DNA of 64,000 bases from Corythucha ciliata (taxonomy: Eukaryota; Arthropoda; Insecta; Hemiptera; Tingidae): assembly GCA_038030265.1 (NCBI GenBank), contig CM075942.1, forward strand, positions 14,156,029 through 14,220,028, read 5' to 3'. The notes beneath the pieces were generated by a model that did no database searches, was not told where the DNA came from, and was given only the letters and a program-made list of their open reading frames with translations. Every line of letters begins with the position of its first letter. The stretch's first letter is position 1. Positions 1 to 11,402 of the stretch are shown here, in pieces. The translations under genes and the position numbers were made by a program.

Positions 1-154
1 ACCGATTCCTTGGACTTCAGGCCTGTGGATTGCTTAGCTTCTGTAAGCGGGCGAAAGTGGACTGTAACTATGTCAATACCTTCAACGGCTAATTTTTATT
101 ATTCAGAGAATGTTGAATTAAACTTTAGGTAATTAAATGATTTTTTGGAGTAGA

Positions 155-490
155 ATCATTCATTTTATTGCACTTTTGCCGACTAGTTTCGGGATATGCG
201 TCCCATTATCAAGGCATCCCGGCAGAAACAAATCTCTCTATCTCATATAATGTTAACACAAAGTTCTCAAAAATCCTGAGGACGGACGTATGTATGTACA
301 TGGAAACTTGTTTCTCAACATTGAGTTGAGTTGAGAAACAAGTTTCCATGTGCGTTCGTCCTCAGGATTTTTGGGAATTTCTTGTTGACATGTGACAGAG
401 AGATTTGTCTCTGCCAGGAATCCAGGATGCCTTGATAATGGGGTGCATACCCCGATACTGGCCGGCAAAATTGCAATAATATGAATGTTT
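155..490. mobile_element. MITE-like foldback element (tight hairpin)
   Basis: The left arm (about 155-319) and right arm (about 330-488) are inverted copies of each other separated by a loop of only about 10 nt. Both arms contain GCCG(A/G)C next to an ATTGCA box, the word CATTATCAAGGCATCC and the sequence CAAGTTTCCATG. The structure is that of a non-autonomous foldback or MITE element. No coding capacity is credible. The superfamily is not identified. Confidence 0.8.
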
Positions 491-2300
491 TTACTAAAAA
501 AAAAAAAAATTTAACTATCTTCATCAACTCTTCTGATTGAAAATACGCTGAATTTTCGAATTCTGTGTGTCGAGAAACCCCTTGATGCGCGGATTTGACC
601 ATTTCTAAATTCATTTCCTCCAAAATCGCCCCTTATCTGAGTGATTTTAGGGTCATTTTCTCTGAGTATTTCGATGTGAGCCGATCACGTGAGTCCCGTG
701 GAGAATTCTCATTTGGTAAACTCTAAGAAAACACGATTTCCAAAATCATTGACAATTTCCTACCATGGTTAATCAGCTGGTTTTTGGTCACAAAGATAGG
801 CGAAGTCAGGAAAACATCCTCAGGTCCAGAGCTTCAGAACGGGGGAAAAAAGTCGGCACCTCCCTACATCCAAACTCAAGATATCGAGTCCCAAACTCAG
901 AAAACCAAGAGAAAGAGTGCATAATGAGTGTACCATAGTGTGAGATATTTTCCGTATTTATGGCCTGGTACTTTTTATTTGTAGAAAAATCAGGCGGTGT
1001 GTGGAAGTACTGATGGTTTTTGAGGGGGACCTATTCCCGAAAGAGCGACCACCCCCTGCCAAAGCGTATTGAGAGGGGGGGGGGGTGTAATAACGGAATT
1101 ACCCCTACCTGGAGGCAATAACACAAGGCATTTCACAACGAAACCTTGAAGGAAATTTTGTGATCTTTTCAAAACTGTCGTCAATTTTGGTCTGAACCAC
1201 ATAGGTTAGTTCTTAGCACGGCATTTGTGCAAAAAAAAATTCAATAAGCTTAAATAGAGAAAAAACGCGATTATCTCCAAAACGAAGCATTTCCGAACAT
1301 TTGTCAAAATGACGTTTTTGGTGCGTCACGGTGAGTACAACAACATGTGCAAGTATTGCACATTAAAACTGAAACGCCCTGTATAATCGATTTTGTCGAT
1401 CTGCATCCGGGAGGACTTCTTGAGACTAGCGGACAAGCCTCTACTCATTTCTAAATGGGGGAGAATTCATCGAAAATAAAATTCTCGAATGTCTGGATGA
1501 ATTAGGGATTAATGGTAATTTTGTTGTTGTAATTTCGTAGGGTGTACCCTGTGCAGGCTGGATGGAATGATGGCATTGCGCCCTACAGGGCATCAAGTCT
1601 GGAAGAAGGTAATATCCTGGAATGATTGCTAAAATGTGAAATGCCCCCCCCCCCCCGACGTGCCGAGATTTTAATCTGATCCCCCCTCCCCCAGGAAAAA
1701 TTCCTACCTACGCCCCTGGTAAATCATATGCTTTCCTCGACAAAATTGAATGAAATCAGTGACTGTTGGTGCAGTGGCTAATTTTATAGAGCAGGTCCCC
1801 GCAGGAGTTGACCAGCGTTTGTTTACTTGACAAGTTTACTGCCATACTCATCATGATCTCCGCTTGAATTTGAGGATTCAGCCTCTTCTTGGTCGGATTA
1901 TTTATTGCTGTTGCGGTAACAGGCCAAAATTGGTGGATGTCGACAGTCACCGTGGAACGTGGACACCGTAACATTGCCGTGGAGAAAGCTGTTGTCCTAA
2001 ATGTACCAAACAGATCCTTTCTCATTGATAGCGATTTCCATTCAACACACTACTCAAGTGTAGTGCAGCGTCCTCTCCATAAACATATGTTTCAATTCAG
2101 AGAGGACGGGTGGAAAAACTCACACCACACGAGTGTATTACATTGAATGGAAAACGCCATGAGAGTGTGCGGTCCGGTTCTGAAGTGAAATGTCCTAATC
2201 CTTCACTGATATGTTAAATTTGGAGGAAAAAATCTCATATGAGCAAATTTTTGTTCCCAAGTAGTCTAGTCAATAAGAACATAAAAAATGGGTTCGCCTT
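491..2300. other. Intergenic, no gene recognised; transposon scraps and homopolymers
   Basis: No exon with supporting homology was found. The region holds a G run near 1074-1085 and a C run near 1646-1657. A CCCTGTATA terminus near 1377-1386 resembles the ends of the Tc1/mariner-like elements elsewhere in the window, and a TACGCCCCTG terminus near 1709-1718 resembles hAT-type MITE ends. A short open frame on the minus strand at 1756-2025 has no recognisable relatives. Confidence 0.5.
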
Positions 2301-2531
2301 ACATTGAAAGTGGTGTTTGATTTTTTTGTCTTGAATTGTTTCTGTAGGTTAGAAGATAAGGAATCCGAGTTTTCGTCGTCCTAACCCTTGTGCTAACTTC
2401 AGGGCAGGCAAAAACCGTCGATTTTTGGGGATTTTTCGGGTTGCAGGCGAATAACTTCTCTCCTACGCTTCCTAGCTAAACGATAGCTATATTCATATTA
2501 ATAGATTACAAAATACTCTAATTGCCAATGG

Positions 2532-3145
2532 TTGCGTTGCAAAACTCGGGGCTCGTGTTTAAACGCTGAAGTGTAGAATTATGTGCTTACTGGAGTTTTG
2601 CAACGGTGATTTGTGAGTTTTCACCCCCCCCCCCCCGTTATCATAGTGGGAAGGTTAGTAACTTCCTTTCCTTCATTAATATTTTATTTTTAGGCTTTTG
2701 GCTTATTATTGCAATAAGACAAAACCCTAGAAATAAAATATTAATCAAGTTGTATGGCTTAAAAACTGATAAAATTCCTTATTCCTTCATTTTGTTGTCA
2801 ACCATCGTTGAACTTTTATGGCAACTTTGAAAAAAAGAGGGCAGAAAGGTTTCATCGTGATGAAAAAGGCTATCGAAACACCTCGGAACATGTTTTGTTG
2901 GATTATAACACTTACTCAGCGCTGAGCTAGATTGACAGTTTTGCAACGGCAAAAGACTAAAGCCGGCTTCACATGTGATTGAAAAAAGCTCAGCTTTGAG
3001 CTGTATCCAATGAAATAGAATTAATTCAAAGGCGGGCTGCTCTTTGATTGGCTACAGCTCAAAGCTTGAGCTGCCACAGCTCGCATGTGAAGGCGGCTTA
3101 AGTGCTCATTAAGCGCTGAACAGGTTTGAAGTTTTGCAACGCGGC
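2532..3145. mobile_element. Nested TIR element (GCGTTGCAAAACT ends)
   Basis: The ends are inverted: GCGTTGCAAAACT at about 2535-2547 and its complement at about 3131-3143. Related AGTTTTGCAACGG boxes recur inside, near 2594 and 2934. The word GCCAAT flanks both sides and may be a target duplication. The element is inserted into the left arm of the 2301-4521 structure and is itself hit by a smaller MITE. Confidence 0.65.
2959..3101. mobile_element. Small MITE inside the nested element
   Basis: The inverted termini are AAGCCGGCTTCACATG on the left and CATGTGAAGGCGGCTT on the right. AGCTCAGCTTTGAGCTG-type palindromic words lie between them. It is about 143 bp, non-coding, and the third nesting level at this locus. 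Confidence 0.65.
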
Positions 3146-3148
3146 CAA

Positions 3149-3270
3149 TTTCACTATCGGGAGTTAGGTAGGAGTTACCTAACTCCAACATTGTTTACAT
3201 AAATAGTGACGCCTTTTTTCAGTTAATTCTGAGTTAACGTAACTCAAACCTTGACTCTCGGTGGTGAAAT
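3149..3270. mobile_element. MITE, copy 1 of a two-copy family
   Basis: The inverted ends follow ATTTCAC(C/T)A(C/T)CG(A/G)GAGT. The interior contains the words GGAGTTAC, ATTGTTTAC and GAGTTAACGTAACTCAAA. A second copy with the same internal order is at 61721-61855, so this is a real dispersed family of about 120-135 bp. Confidence 0.7.
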
Positions 3271-3393
3271 CCACCATAAATGATTTACCCTTTGTGTTTT
3301 TTTGTGCAACCAATATCAACGGAGCTATGAATCGCCAACAAAGAGGTAAATTCACAACTAGTACAGTAAAATTATTATTTGTCCCAGACATTC

Positions 3394-3690
3394 GAAAGAA
3401 CAGGAGAACTTTTGGTGCAAATTGCTCGTTACCCTTCAACAAACACAGCATGAAAACCTCCCTAGGATTCCGCGTCGGGTCAAGAAGCAGCTGTTGGTAG
3501 AAATTGTATTTCGATCGTTTTTAAGAAATAATTCTGGAACCATTTGTTTTAAGGCGAATATGTACCAGACCAAATTTGAAGGGCACACAGTTTTATACTG
3601 GAAACTTCCGCACCAATTTTTTCCATTCCTTCGCCTTTTGGTTGAAACAGAAGCAAGAAAGTAAAAGCTGAAATTAGGTCTAGTGCATTT
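3394..3690 (+). repeat. Fragment of the dispersed family also at 24168 and 38421
   Basis: It aligns in the same orientation with 24423-24710, sharing TGCGTCGGGT, GAGCAGCTGTTGGTAGA and (C/T)GTCTTTTGGT(T/A)GAAA-type words, and in reverse with the copy inside 38421-40426. Short open frames occur on both strands in all copies, but none keeps a stable protein pattern. I treat it as non-coding transposon sequence. Confidence 0.65.
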
Positions 3691-4023
3691 TTTCAATAAC
3701 CCCAATAGTTTCAGAATTATTCCAGAAAAACGGCCTCAGCACAACTTCCACCGTCAGCTGTTCCCAAACCCGAGACAGAATCCCAAGAAGAATGCAGATG
3801 ATTTAATAACCACCAAGTACTTATGGCGCAGTCGTGGTAGTTAGGTGGGTGGGGGGAGTGAAGATTTTCGCAAAAAAAAAAAAAAAAATGCGAATTCTTC
3901 GGGTTGACTTCAACCAAGTCATATTATTGCCATGATCGCCCGTGAATTATAGATAAAATAGTGTACTTGATGGTCACCAAATCATCCGCAGTCTTCGCTG
4001 CTGTGGCTTTCATTAGAAGACAT

Positions 4024-4165
4024 ATGCCCGTATTTATGAACGTTTCTTGACATTAAGGAACCTTTGAAATTCATTAGAACAGATGTTTTTATCGTGACCA
4101 AAACTGTTCTCAACGGTTCCTTGACTCAAGGAAGCAACAAGGAACGTTCATAAATACGGGCCATA
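4024..4165. mobile_element. MITE with GGCCCGTATTTATGAACGTT ends
   Basis: The termini are inverted: GCCCGTATTTATGAACGTT at 4025-4043 and its complement ending near 4163. The subterminal words CTTGACTCAAGGAA and GGTTCCTTGA also pair. The end sequence resembles the left end of the PIF/Harbinger element at 32968 (GGGCCGTATTCAT...), so it may be a non-autonomous relative of that family. Confidence 0.7.
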
Positions 4166-4521
4166 GTTTTCTGTGAGTATTTGCTGTTCAAGGAGGCGGT
4201 AACATTAAAATTGTGAATATGTTGTGGTTTTACCTCTTTGTTGGCGATTCATAGCTCCGTTGATGTTGGTTGCACACAAAAAAAGCCCTAAGGGTGAATA
4301 ATTTAGAGTATTTTGTGATCTACTAATATGAATATACCTATTGTTTAGCTAGGAAGCATAGGAAAAAAGTTATTCGCCCACAACCAGAAAAATCCCAAAA
4401 AATCGACAGTTTTCGGCCTGCCCTGAAGTTAGCACAAGGGTTAGGCCAACGAAAACTCAGATTCCTTATCTTCTAACACACCAAAACAATACAAGAGAAA
4501 AAAATCAAACACCACTTTCGA

Positions 4522-5268
4522 TGTATAGTACAGTACTCATTGACTGGACTAAAGAACAGAGTTTTGACTTCGCAGTAAAAATGGCTGATTCTACGGCATT
4601 TTTGTACAGTTGAGTGTGTATTGGGTAGGCTTCAACCGGCACGACCGAACAGTGTTGATGGAAGTATGTTTGGAATCACCTTTTCGCCTCTTCTCCCTCG
4701 CCTTGAACCGTTAATTCGTTATTTGAATTGATTGGTCACAAATGTAGAACCCCCCTCCCTCCACCGTACTCTGTTGTCCAAGTAGTCAAAATTCTCGTTT
4801 AAACTGGCCTTTCTGAGAGTTCTGTAACAGGCTATAGGGTTAGTTACGGAAAACTTCATTGCTTAAATAATAATGTGGTTTAAAGAAAATGATATGGCTG
4901 CCAAATTCTTACAGCTTACCTTTAGCTACTGAACGATTTTTGCGAAGTCGCGTATATTGGTGGGGGGGGGGTTTCGACATGCGGGTTCCTAAAATCGAAA
5001 CGATTTTTTTGTATGACTTGTTTTTTCTTTACATTTGCCTATACAACTTTAACTAACTGCAACTGCAAAATTTACATTATTACTATTATTTTTACATACA
5101 CAATTATTTTGACAATTGGATGACCTTGTATTGACAAATTAGTATTCAACCGCCGATATATCTCGTACTGCGTTTGCCAGGCTCAAGCAGACAAGAACCA
5201 TCACGATTAAGGCCACGGTTTTTATCGCTTCTTCGTAGCCCCACCCAAAACTGGGCAAACGCTTGTGA
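4522..5268. other. Intergenic, downstream of the myosin gene
   Basis: No coding exon is seen. A G run lies near 4961-4970. The myosin stop codon is at 5269-5271, so its 3' UTR must extend to lower coordinates here. A GATAAA-type poly(A) signal variant on the minus strand is near 5220-5226, but I cannot confirm its use. Confidence 0.5.
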
Positions 5269-8200
5269 TCATAAAAGAATCTCCATTCGCCCCGCTTTTC
5301 TCACGATCCTTATTTGACCCGGTTGAACTTCAGGAAGACCAAGGCACTTGAAGATTATTGTAACGGTTTGCTGACCAAAATTAGCTTCGAACCTGTGAGG
5401 GGGGGAAAAAACAAACAAATTAAATTATTATTCGATTTATTGTTGTCGTTGATGAGAGGGTGAATACTGAATACTCACTCAGTTGAAATATTGACTTGAG
5501 GGGGTTTGCCTACTGCATTTTGAATAACCAAAAACAGTTTGGTTACAATCTCGATAACGTGGCCAGTTTGAAATACGAAATCCCCTTTTTTAATGCCGAG
5601 CTCACTCTGGAACAAACAGCCACCTGCGATTGCTCCGTTCTCACTCTGCGACTCGCAACTCGGGCTACCCTGTCATGTGGAAGAGGGGAGGGGGGGGGCT
5701 TCAAAAAGCGATCTACTTCCAAAGTAATAAGTGTTGGTGCTTCACAACATGCTTGTAGTAACGTGCAAGAGTTTGGTAGGCAAATGGTGGTATGCGAATA
5801 GTTGTGTTGTTATTACCGCCCGAATGTGGAACACTGCGACGTCGTCCAAATAAGGAGAAAGAGACAATCGGTAGATTTCCGTTGCTGGGACTCTATATTT
5901 AATTTGTAGCGTTCTTTGATCAAGTATGAGCATCGCACTAGTTGATAGAACGAAAAGAATAGGAGCGAATTTCCCGCTCGACCTTGTTATTTTGTTTATT
6001 ATGTCCGCAAAAACCACATATTGGTCGTTTGTTTCAATGGAGATTTTCTTCCACTGAACATTCTGCCTTAGCCGGACGTAATCCCCGAGAAATGGATGGG
6101 ATACACTGAAAATTCCCGTATTTGCACTACTTTTTTTTGAGAGTTCATCTAACCAGGGAAGCTGAACGTTTTACCTCCTCGAATATGAACTCTTTCGATC
6201 CTTGAAAATAAGGCTCGCTGTTACTTTCTCTCTCATTCGGTTCCGGGCAGTTTGATCGAATTTCGCTCGATATTTATGGCACTTGAAAAATTCAACAATA
6301 GTTATTTTATGACTCATTCCGACATAGATTGGTTATGCCATGACCTTACTCGCCATTTGTGATGAAGCCGACGAAGAAGGAGACTCGTTTCGGCTAGACG
6401 ACTTTGACAGGACGGCCAGTCTCTGCAGACGGGCGACTCGTGGTCTGGCGACAGGTCTTCAGCCAGGTTCAACAAGAATTGTTTTCTCTGTGCAAACAAG
6501 CAATAATGATCAACCAGCATTAATGTTGTTTTAATTGTTATGGAATTGTGCTTACTTTCCATTTAATGAATTGCCGCTGTATTACTCTGACAGCCCAGTC
6601 AACTAATTTCCTTCTTTTTAAGATTCTGTACTCTTCTCGGGCCTGGAGAAGAAAAATAAGACTGACACTCACACATAAAATCCAAATAAATGAAAAAAAA
6701 CATGTACAGTTAAAAACAGGAAACTTATTGTCTGGGAGCTCCCATGGAACCATGCAGATCTCGGCAGTTACTTGTTACTAACGGCGTTACAATTTTCGGA
6801 AATTGATTAACGAGAACAAAATTAACTTTGAGATATATGGAGCGATACCTTGCAGGTATCAGAAAACCAATTTAATGTTCCAGACGAGGAAACGACATTT
6901 TCTCATGAAGAAATTGACGTTATTAGGCTAAACTGTTGGTTTCTAAATGGTCGAGGTCAACACAATTATATGTTTCTGTTTCGTTCCACTTTTAGCAGTG
7001 AATAAATTCCTTGGAGGCTCTCAGACAACATGGAGCGATAATTAGGGGAAGGGTGAGAAGTGAAAAACTTACTACTTTATAGAGGCACCATAAGTGTCGA
7101 CGCCCATCGAACGGTATTCCAAAACGGCATTCCTTGACATGCAAACATGCTAGTTCTTAGTGTTCATTTAGCCAAAATTATTTTTTGTCTTTCTATATTC
7201 TGAGATTTTGTTTGTAGGTATGCGAGGAGAGCCAAATTACAACTTTGAAATTGAAAGTTTCTTACTTTTGCCTTATGGGGGCGGGGGACGGTTGCTGCGG
7301 GATGATTGGGTGGGGAAGGGAGGACAAAAAGTAAACTACGCAGGTACTCAAATTGAAGCTCAGCGTATAAGTTAGCACTTCGTCAACTTCAAAACTACTG
7401 TCTTATCTCTAGAAAGTTTCACCATAGCCGTGCGCTTTTCAAAACAAAATGTAAATTTTTCTTTTCTGTCTCACCCTCCAACTTCTCCATGCTGACGCGA
7501 TAATAACCTGAGAGTGTCGCATTTTTAAAAAATGACGTCGCGATCGATACCCTCGCCAAATTTTCTGAATGACTGTTGCTAAATCTTCCAGTCGTTCCCT
7601 CCTGAATTCTTCCAATTCAAATACCTGTGATTCAAAGCAATTTAAAAAGTTGTTAGAGCAAACTCAAATAGAAGAGATACTTACCGATCTTGGACTCCGA
7701 ATAAACAGCTTAGTGCGACCGAAAGCAAATTCGCCGCTCGGAATAGGTAGATCCCGAATTAAAAATGAAACTCCTTCCACAGGTACTCCAAGCCAGCTGG
7801 GCCACGTGTGCAGGGAAAGCATTTTAAACCGGTTTAAAAACGCTGAGTAGGTCTGCCGGTGACAGAAGCCGCACCGTCGGACTCGTACTGTCTCGGTTAG
7901 TCTACAATGAAACAGTTCACAGTAGGTCTTTTTTCATTCAATTGTTACGGTGTGCGTCGTCAAAAATACCCTAAACAGCGGACTTGATGGTGAACTAATG
8001 GCACTTCGAATATCCTCGGTTGTTTCAATTCATTCGGCTTTATGCAATTAATGTAGTGCGGGCTTTTTGTTACGATATTCCGGACCAAACTGCCCAGGGA
8101 CACTTTGAATTGCGACCCGACTGTGGGAGGTCTTTTACAAGTAGGCCTTTTAGGATTACCTTGTTGGATTTTAAAATTGGGATCTCAACGAGTGAAAAAC

Positions 8201-11200
8201 TGTTATGATGAACTTATTTTTTACCTTCGGGAAAAATTGATTTGAGAAGAGGGTGGCTGCTATGAAACAACACTTGGGAAATATCTCGTGGGACGTGGTC
8301 GATATTTTTTTCTACGAATCCTTTAATATTGTAGGTTACAACTCCTGCGTAGTGTTTTAATCTGAAAAACGAAAAAATGCTGGGTTTAATCTTAAGCAAT
8401 TAAGTTAATCCTACGGCTCTAATAAATAACTTGAATGAACGGGCCACCCATCTCTTCTATTCTTTTCGCGTTTTCCTCTGTCCCCCTCCCCCTATCTAAA
8501 AAAAAAAGTGTAATGAAAAAAATTCACCTGAAACAGTTGGGAGGCAAGCTATTGTCCGATTGGTGTCTACGAGGAGTGGAATGTCCACATAGTGTTAAAA
8601 CTCGGGACAGGAGCATGTTTTCACTTTCATCGATGTCTCCGTCGTCAAAGGCTTTAGTACTCATGTCGTCCAAAAGGCACAGGATACCATGATTGTTCTA
8701 AAATTCAGAATTCGTAGAAAATAGGAGGAGAAAAGGTGCGGGTAGATACCAGGCGTGCATTCCTTAAGGGAAGGACTTGGGGAGAAAATAAAGCTTGCCG
8801 ATGATGACGAGTCACGAGTGGGGGGCTCACTGTTCATGGCACAAAGTTTTCGAATCAATTATAAAAATTAAACGTTAATGGGCATCGTTAAGAAAATCAA
8901 TAGAGCTGAAGTCTGTTATAAGGGGGGGGGGGAGCCTTACATTTCTATGTTGTACGCCTAGCTAAAGGACAAAATTGCTGTCGAAATCGTCTCTTGTGGC
9001 TGCCAATTAGAGCCGAAATAGTCTAGTCTAGAGTAGAAGGTGAATTTCCAGTTCCAGTTGAATGACCGGGGTCATGTATAGTTCAACAGCCATTTTATGG
9101 CGTGAAGTTATCAGTTTTGTAGCTGGATACAATATTTTGGGGATTTTTACCCTCTCACCACAGGGGGTTCAAGTCCCCCTCCCCATGGATCCGCACCTGG
9201 CTTTTGTGATTTGTGGATGGTTCCCTATGGTAAAATTAGCTTACCTTTTCAATAATATCACAGACAGCGGTATTTACGGTGAATTCTATAGGACACCATT
9301 CGATTCCCTCTCGCACGTATTCCTCCTGTTCCTGCTTGAGCGTTTGCTCTGTGATGACCGCGTGGAGTTTCTCGTTGCAGAAATTAATGACAAACTGTTC
9401 GAAACCGTTTCGGTCAAACATTTGGAAACCGTAGACGTCGAGAATTCCCAGAACTTTTCGTTTTCCGTGATTTTTAACCTGAAAAGAAGGCGAAAAAAAA
9501 AACAGGCTGGCCTTATTTGCCTTTTTTTCCCATTGTTTTACACTCACCTTTGTGGCTAAATTGATTCGCCCCACAAGCCACGAGAACGTCCTCGAATACA
9601 GAGCGCGACAGAGTGCGTTTCTATTGTGTCCAGCCTGTTCGGACGACAGTTCGGTCAGTGGCAGAGGCGGTGGAAGTGCCAGCGACGACGTCGTCATGTG
9701 CAATTCGGACATACCACCGACGGATGAACTATTACTGCCGATACAATGACACGCTGATCTTGACATGAGCGAAGCTTGTAATAGAGTTGGATCACAGCCT
9801 AGCAGCTCGCTAACTTCAAACACCTCTAAAAATGATTCGAACAAAACCTTGTTTTTTGTCGCCGAGTAAAAGAAAAATCTCCATAATGTTATCATCAGGA
9901 CTTTTCTCACCGAATTCATTGTTTATTGTGCATCCTTCTGTGCCATCAATGTTGGTTGTCGGGATGAAAGTTATATTACCTAATTTTAAGACACTTGAAA
10001 CTATTTTTAACACGTTGAGTACTTCTTCTGTCGAAAGACCTAGTATTTCTAAAGATCTCTATAAACAGAAGAAAACAGCAACCAAACACTTTTAATTGGT
10101 TTAACTTGTCTTTTAAAACCCGTGTGGGAAAATGACCATTCAAAATTTACAGGATCAGATTTACTTTCGTAGTAGAAAACTCTTTTTTGTCGTCGATATT
10201 TTCTAAATGAATTGTCCTACATTGTAAAAGAGCGTAGTTATCCGCATTTCTTTGAAGTTTTAACGATTCTGTAACATAAAAACATGTTTATCTACTCGTG
10301 ATCCCTTTAACAAATCATCTCTTTCAGGTTTAGGTATGATGAGGGGGAGGGGAAGAGAAATAAGTAATAAAGTCTCCGACAAAACTCAACAAAACTGTCG
10401 AGAAGATGTTGGCTTGGTATAAGGGGATACCGTGCGGGGGAAATTTAAATACCTTCCCCCCTCCCATACGTTGTCGTCACCCGTTAACATTTTCTAGCCG
10501 TCCCGTAACGCAGCCACTTTATCGAACCCCGTTAAAAAGCCATCATCGTTTAATTATGTTCCTTCGCTTTTATTCGTTGAAGAGGTGTCACTTTTATCTT
10601 ATAAGGTTGGTATCATTAGCAAAAAAGAACGACCTTTCTTTGGGAGGGGGGGGGGATATTTAATTATCGTTCTGTCGTGGGTTTGTTAACTTACTGAGCA
10701 AATGAACGTCAGCGCCGGTGACTAGTTGATAAAAAATGTGAAAATTTCTGTCTAGGGGCTCTTGCGCTGTGACTCGCGACTGAAAGAAAATTACTTTTTA
10801 TCGAGATTTTTACCTTATATGATATTTGCCACAAACTTACTTTTTCGAGTAAATCTTAACGGTAAAGTCATGCGATTTAAAAACACCGAATAAATTAGTG
10901 AATTTACAATTTTGTGATGATGTAGAGGACTTACAGTTTGTAACTGTCGCCCCTAAGGGGTCGCCTTTAAAATCAAACTCAAGCTCCAAATATAGCCCCT
11001 GGAATATTCAGCTGCTTTTTATATTTGGCAGGGCCGTCGCGCGCGTTGTAAAAGTAAACGCTTCTATTGTTTTAAACGGGAGAAGGGTATACTTACAAAT
11101 CTGGATGAATTGCCATTTTTCGCTGTCTTGGCGTTTCCAAAAGCTAAACGGGGAAAATTTGCGCGTTAGCCGTGGTGACTCTGATTCAAATTTGGTGGCT

Positions 11201-11402
11201 AGGGTTACCCTGGAGAACGGGCGTTATATGAGCGATGCGCTCCCGTATCAAATCCCGAAAAAGCCCGCGCGGACCGCTTAAGAATTGAAGTACCAAATTG
11301 GCCGCCTCGGTTTTCCCAGAGCCGCTTTCGCCACTGAGTATAATGCACTGGTCTTCGTTGCGATCTCGAAGCCACCGAAATGCTGAACCAGCCACTGCGA
11401 AT
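5269..11402 (-). CDS. Class I unconventional myosin heavy chain, 5' exons missing
   Basis: An actin-based ATPase motor with a lipid-binding tail. Nineteen exons join in frame: 11209-11402, 11097-11143, 10935-10998, 10841-10854, 10695-10779, 10165-10268, 9911-10058, 9548-9825, 9245-9478, 8528-8697, 8225-8361, 7970-8120, 7685-7901, 6556-6642, 6350-6487, 6175-6281, 5817-6105, 5479-5606, 5269-5392. That gives 904 residues. Landmarks in order are the P-loop GESGSGKTEA, switch I with NSSRF, LEFDFKGDPLGA, RNFHIFYQL, switch II LGILDVYGF, KHYAGVVTYN, the actin-side INCIKPNE, the converter VRVRRCGF, FIRSP, an IQ-like helix and a TH1 tail ending in IRIVRKAGRMEILL. The family is usually about 1000 residues, so some 80-90 N-terminal residues are absent. 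The join between 7685 and 6642 lacks the usual six or so linker residues, so a microexon may be missed. A Pro/Ser-rich stretch of about 45 residues lies in exon 9548-9825. Drosophila Myo95E or Myo31DF types are possible relatives, but I do not fix the paralogue. Confidence 0.9.

Larger units (their letters stand above)
2301..4521. mobile_element. Element with long inverted arms, filled with nested insertions
   Basis: The outer arms 2301-2523 and 4301-4521 are inverted copies, clearly alignable over about 220 bp with scattered mismatches. A second inner pair, 3285-3350 and 4230-4289, is the continuation of the same arms. On the left side the arm is split by the insertions at 2532-3145 and 3149-3270. 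The original element was therefore a long-TIR or foldback transposon. No transposase frame is visible between the arms. Confidence 0.75.

Noticed and set aside
9150..9200. B-box-like GGTTCAAGTCC suggesting a tRNA gene or SINE
   Set aside because: No A box at tRNA spacing and no clover-leaf stems. It lies in a myosin intron next to C-rich sequence.
10898..11281. 127-codon plus-strand frame
   Set aside because: Overlaps three myosin exons with verified splice sites on the other strand.
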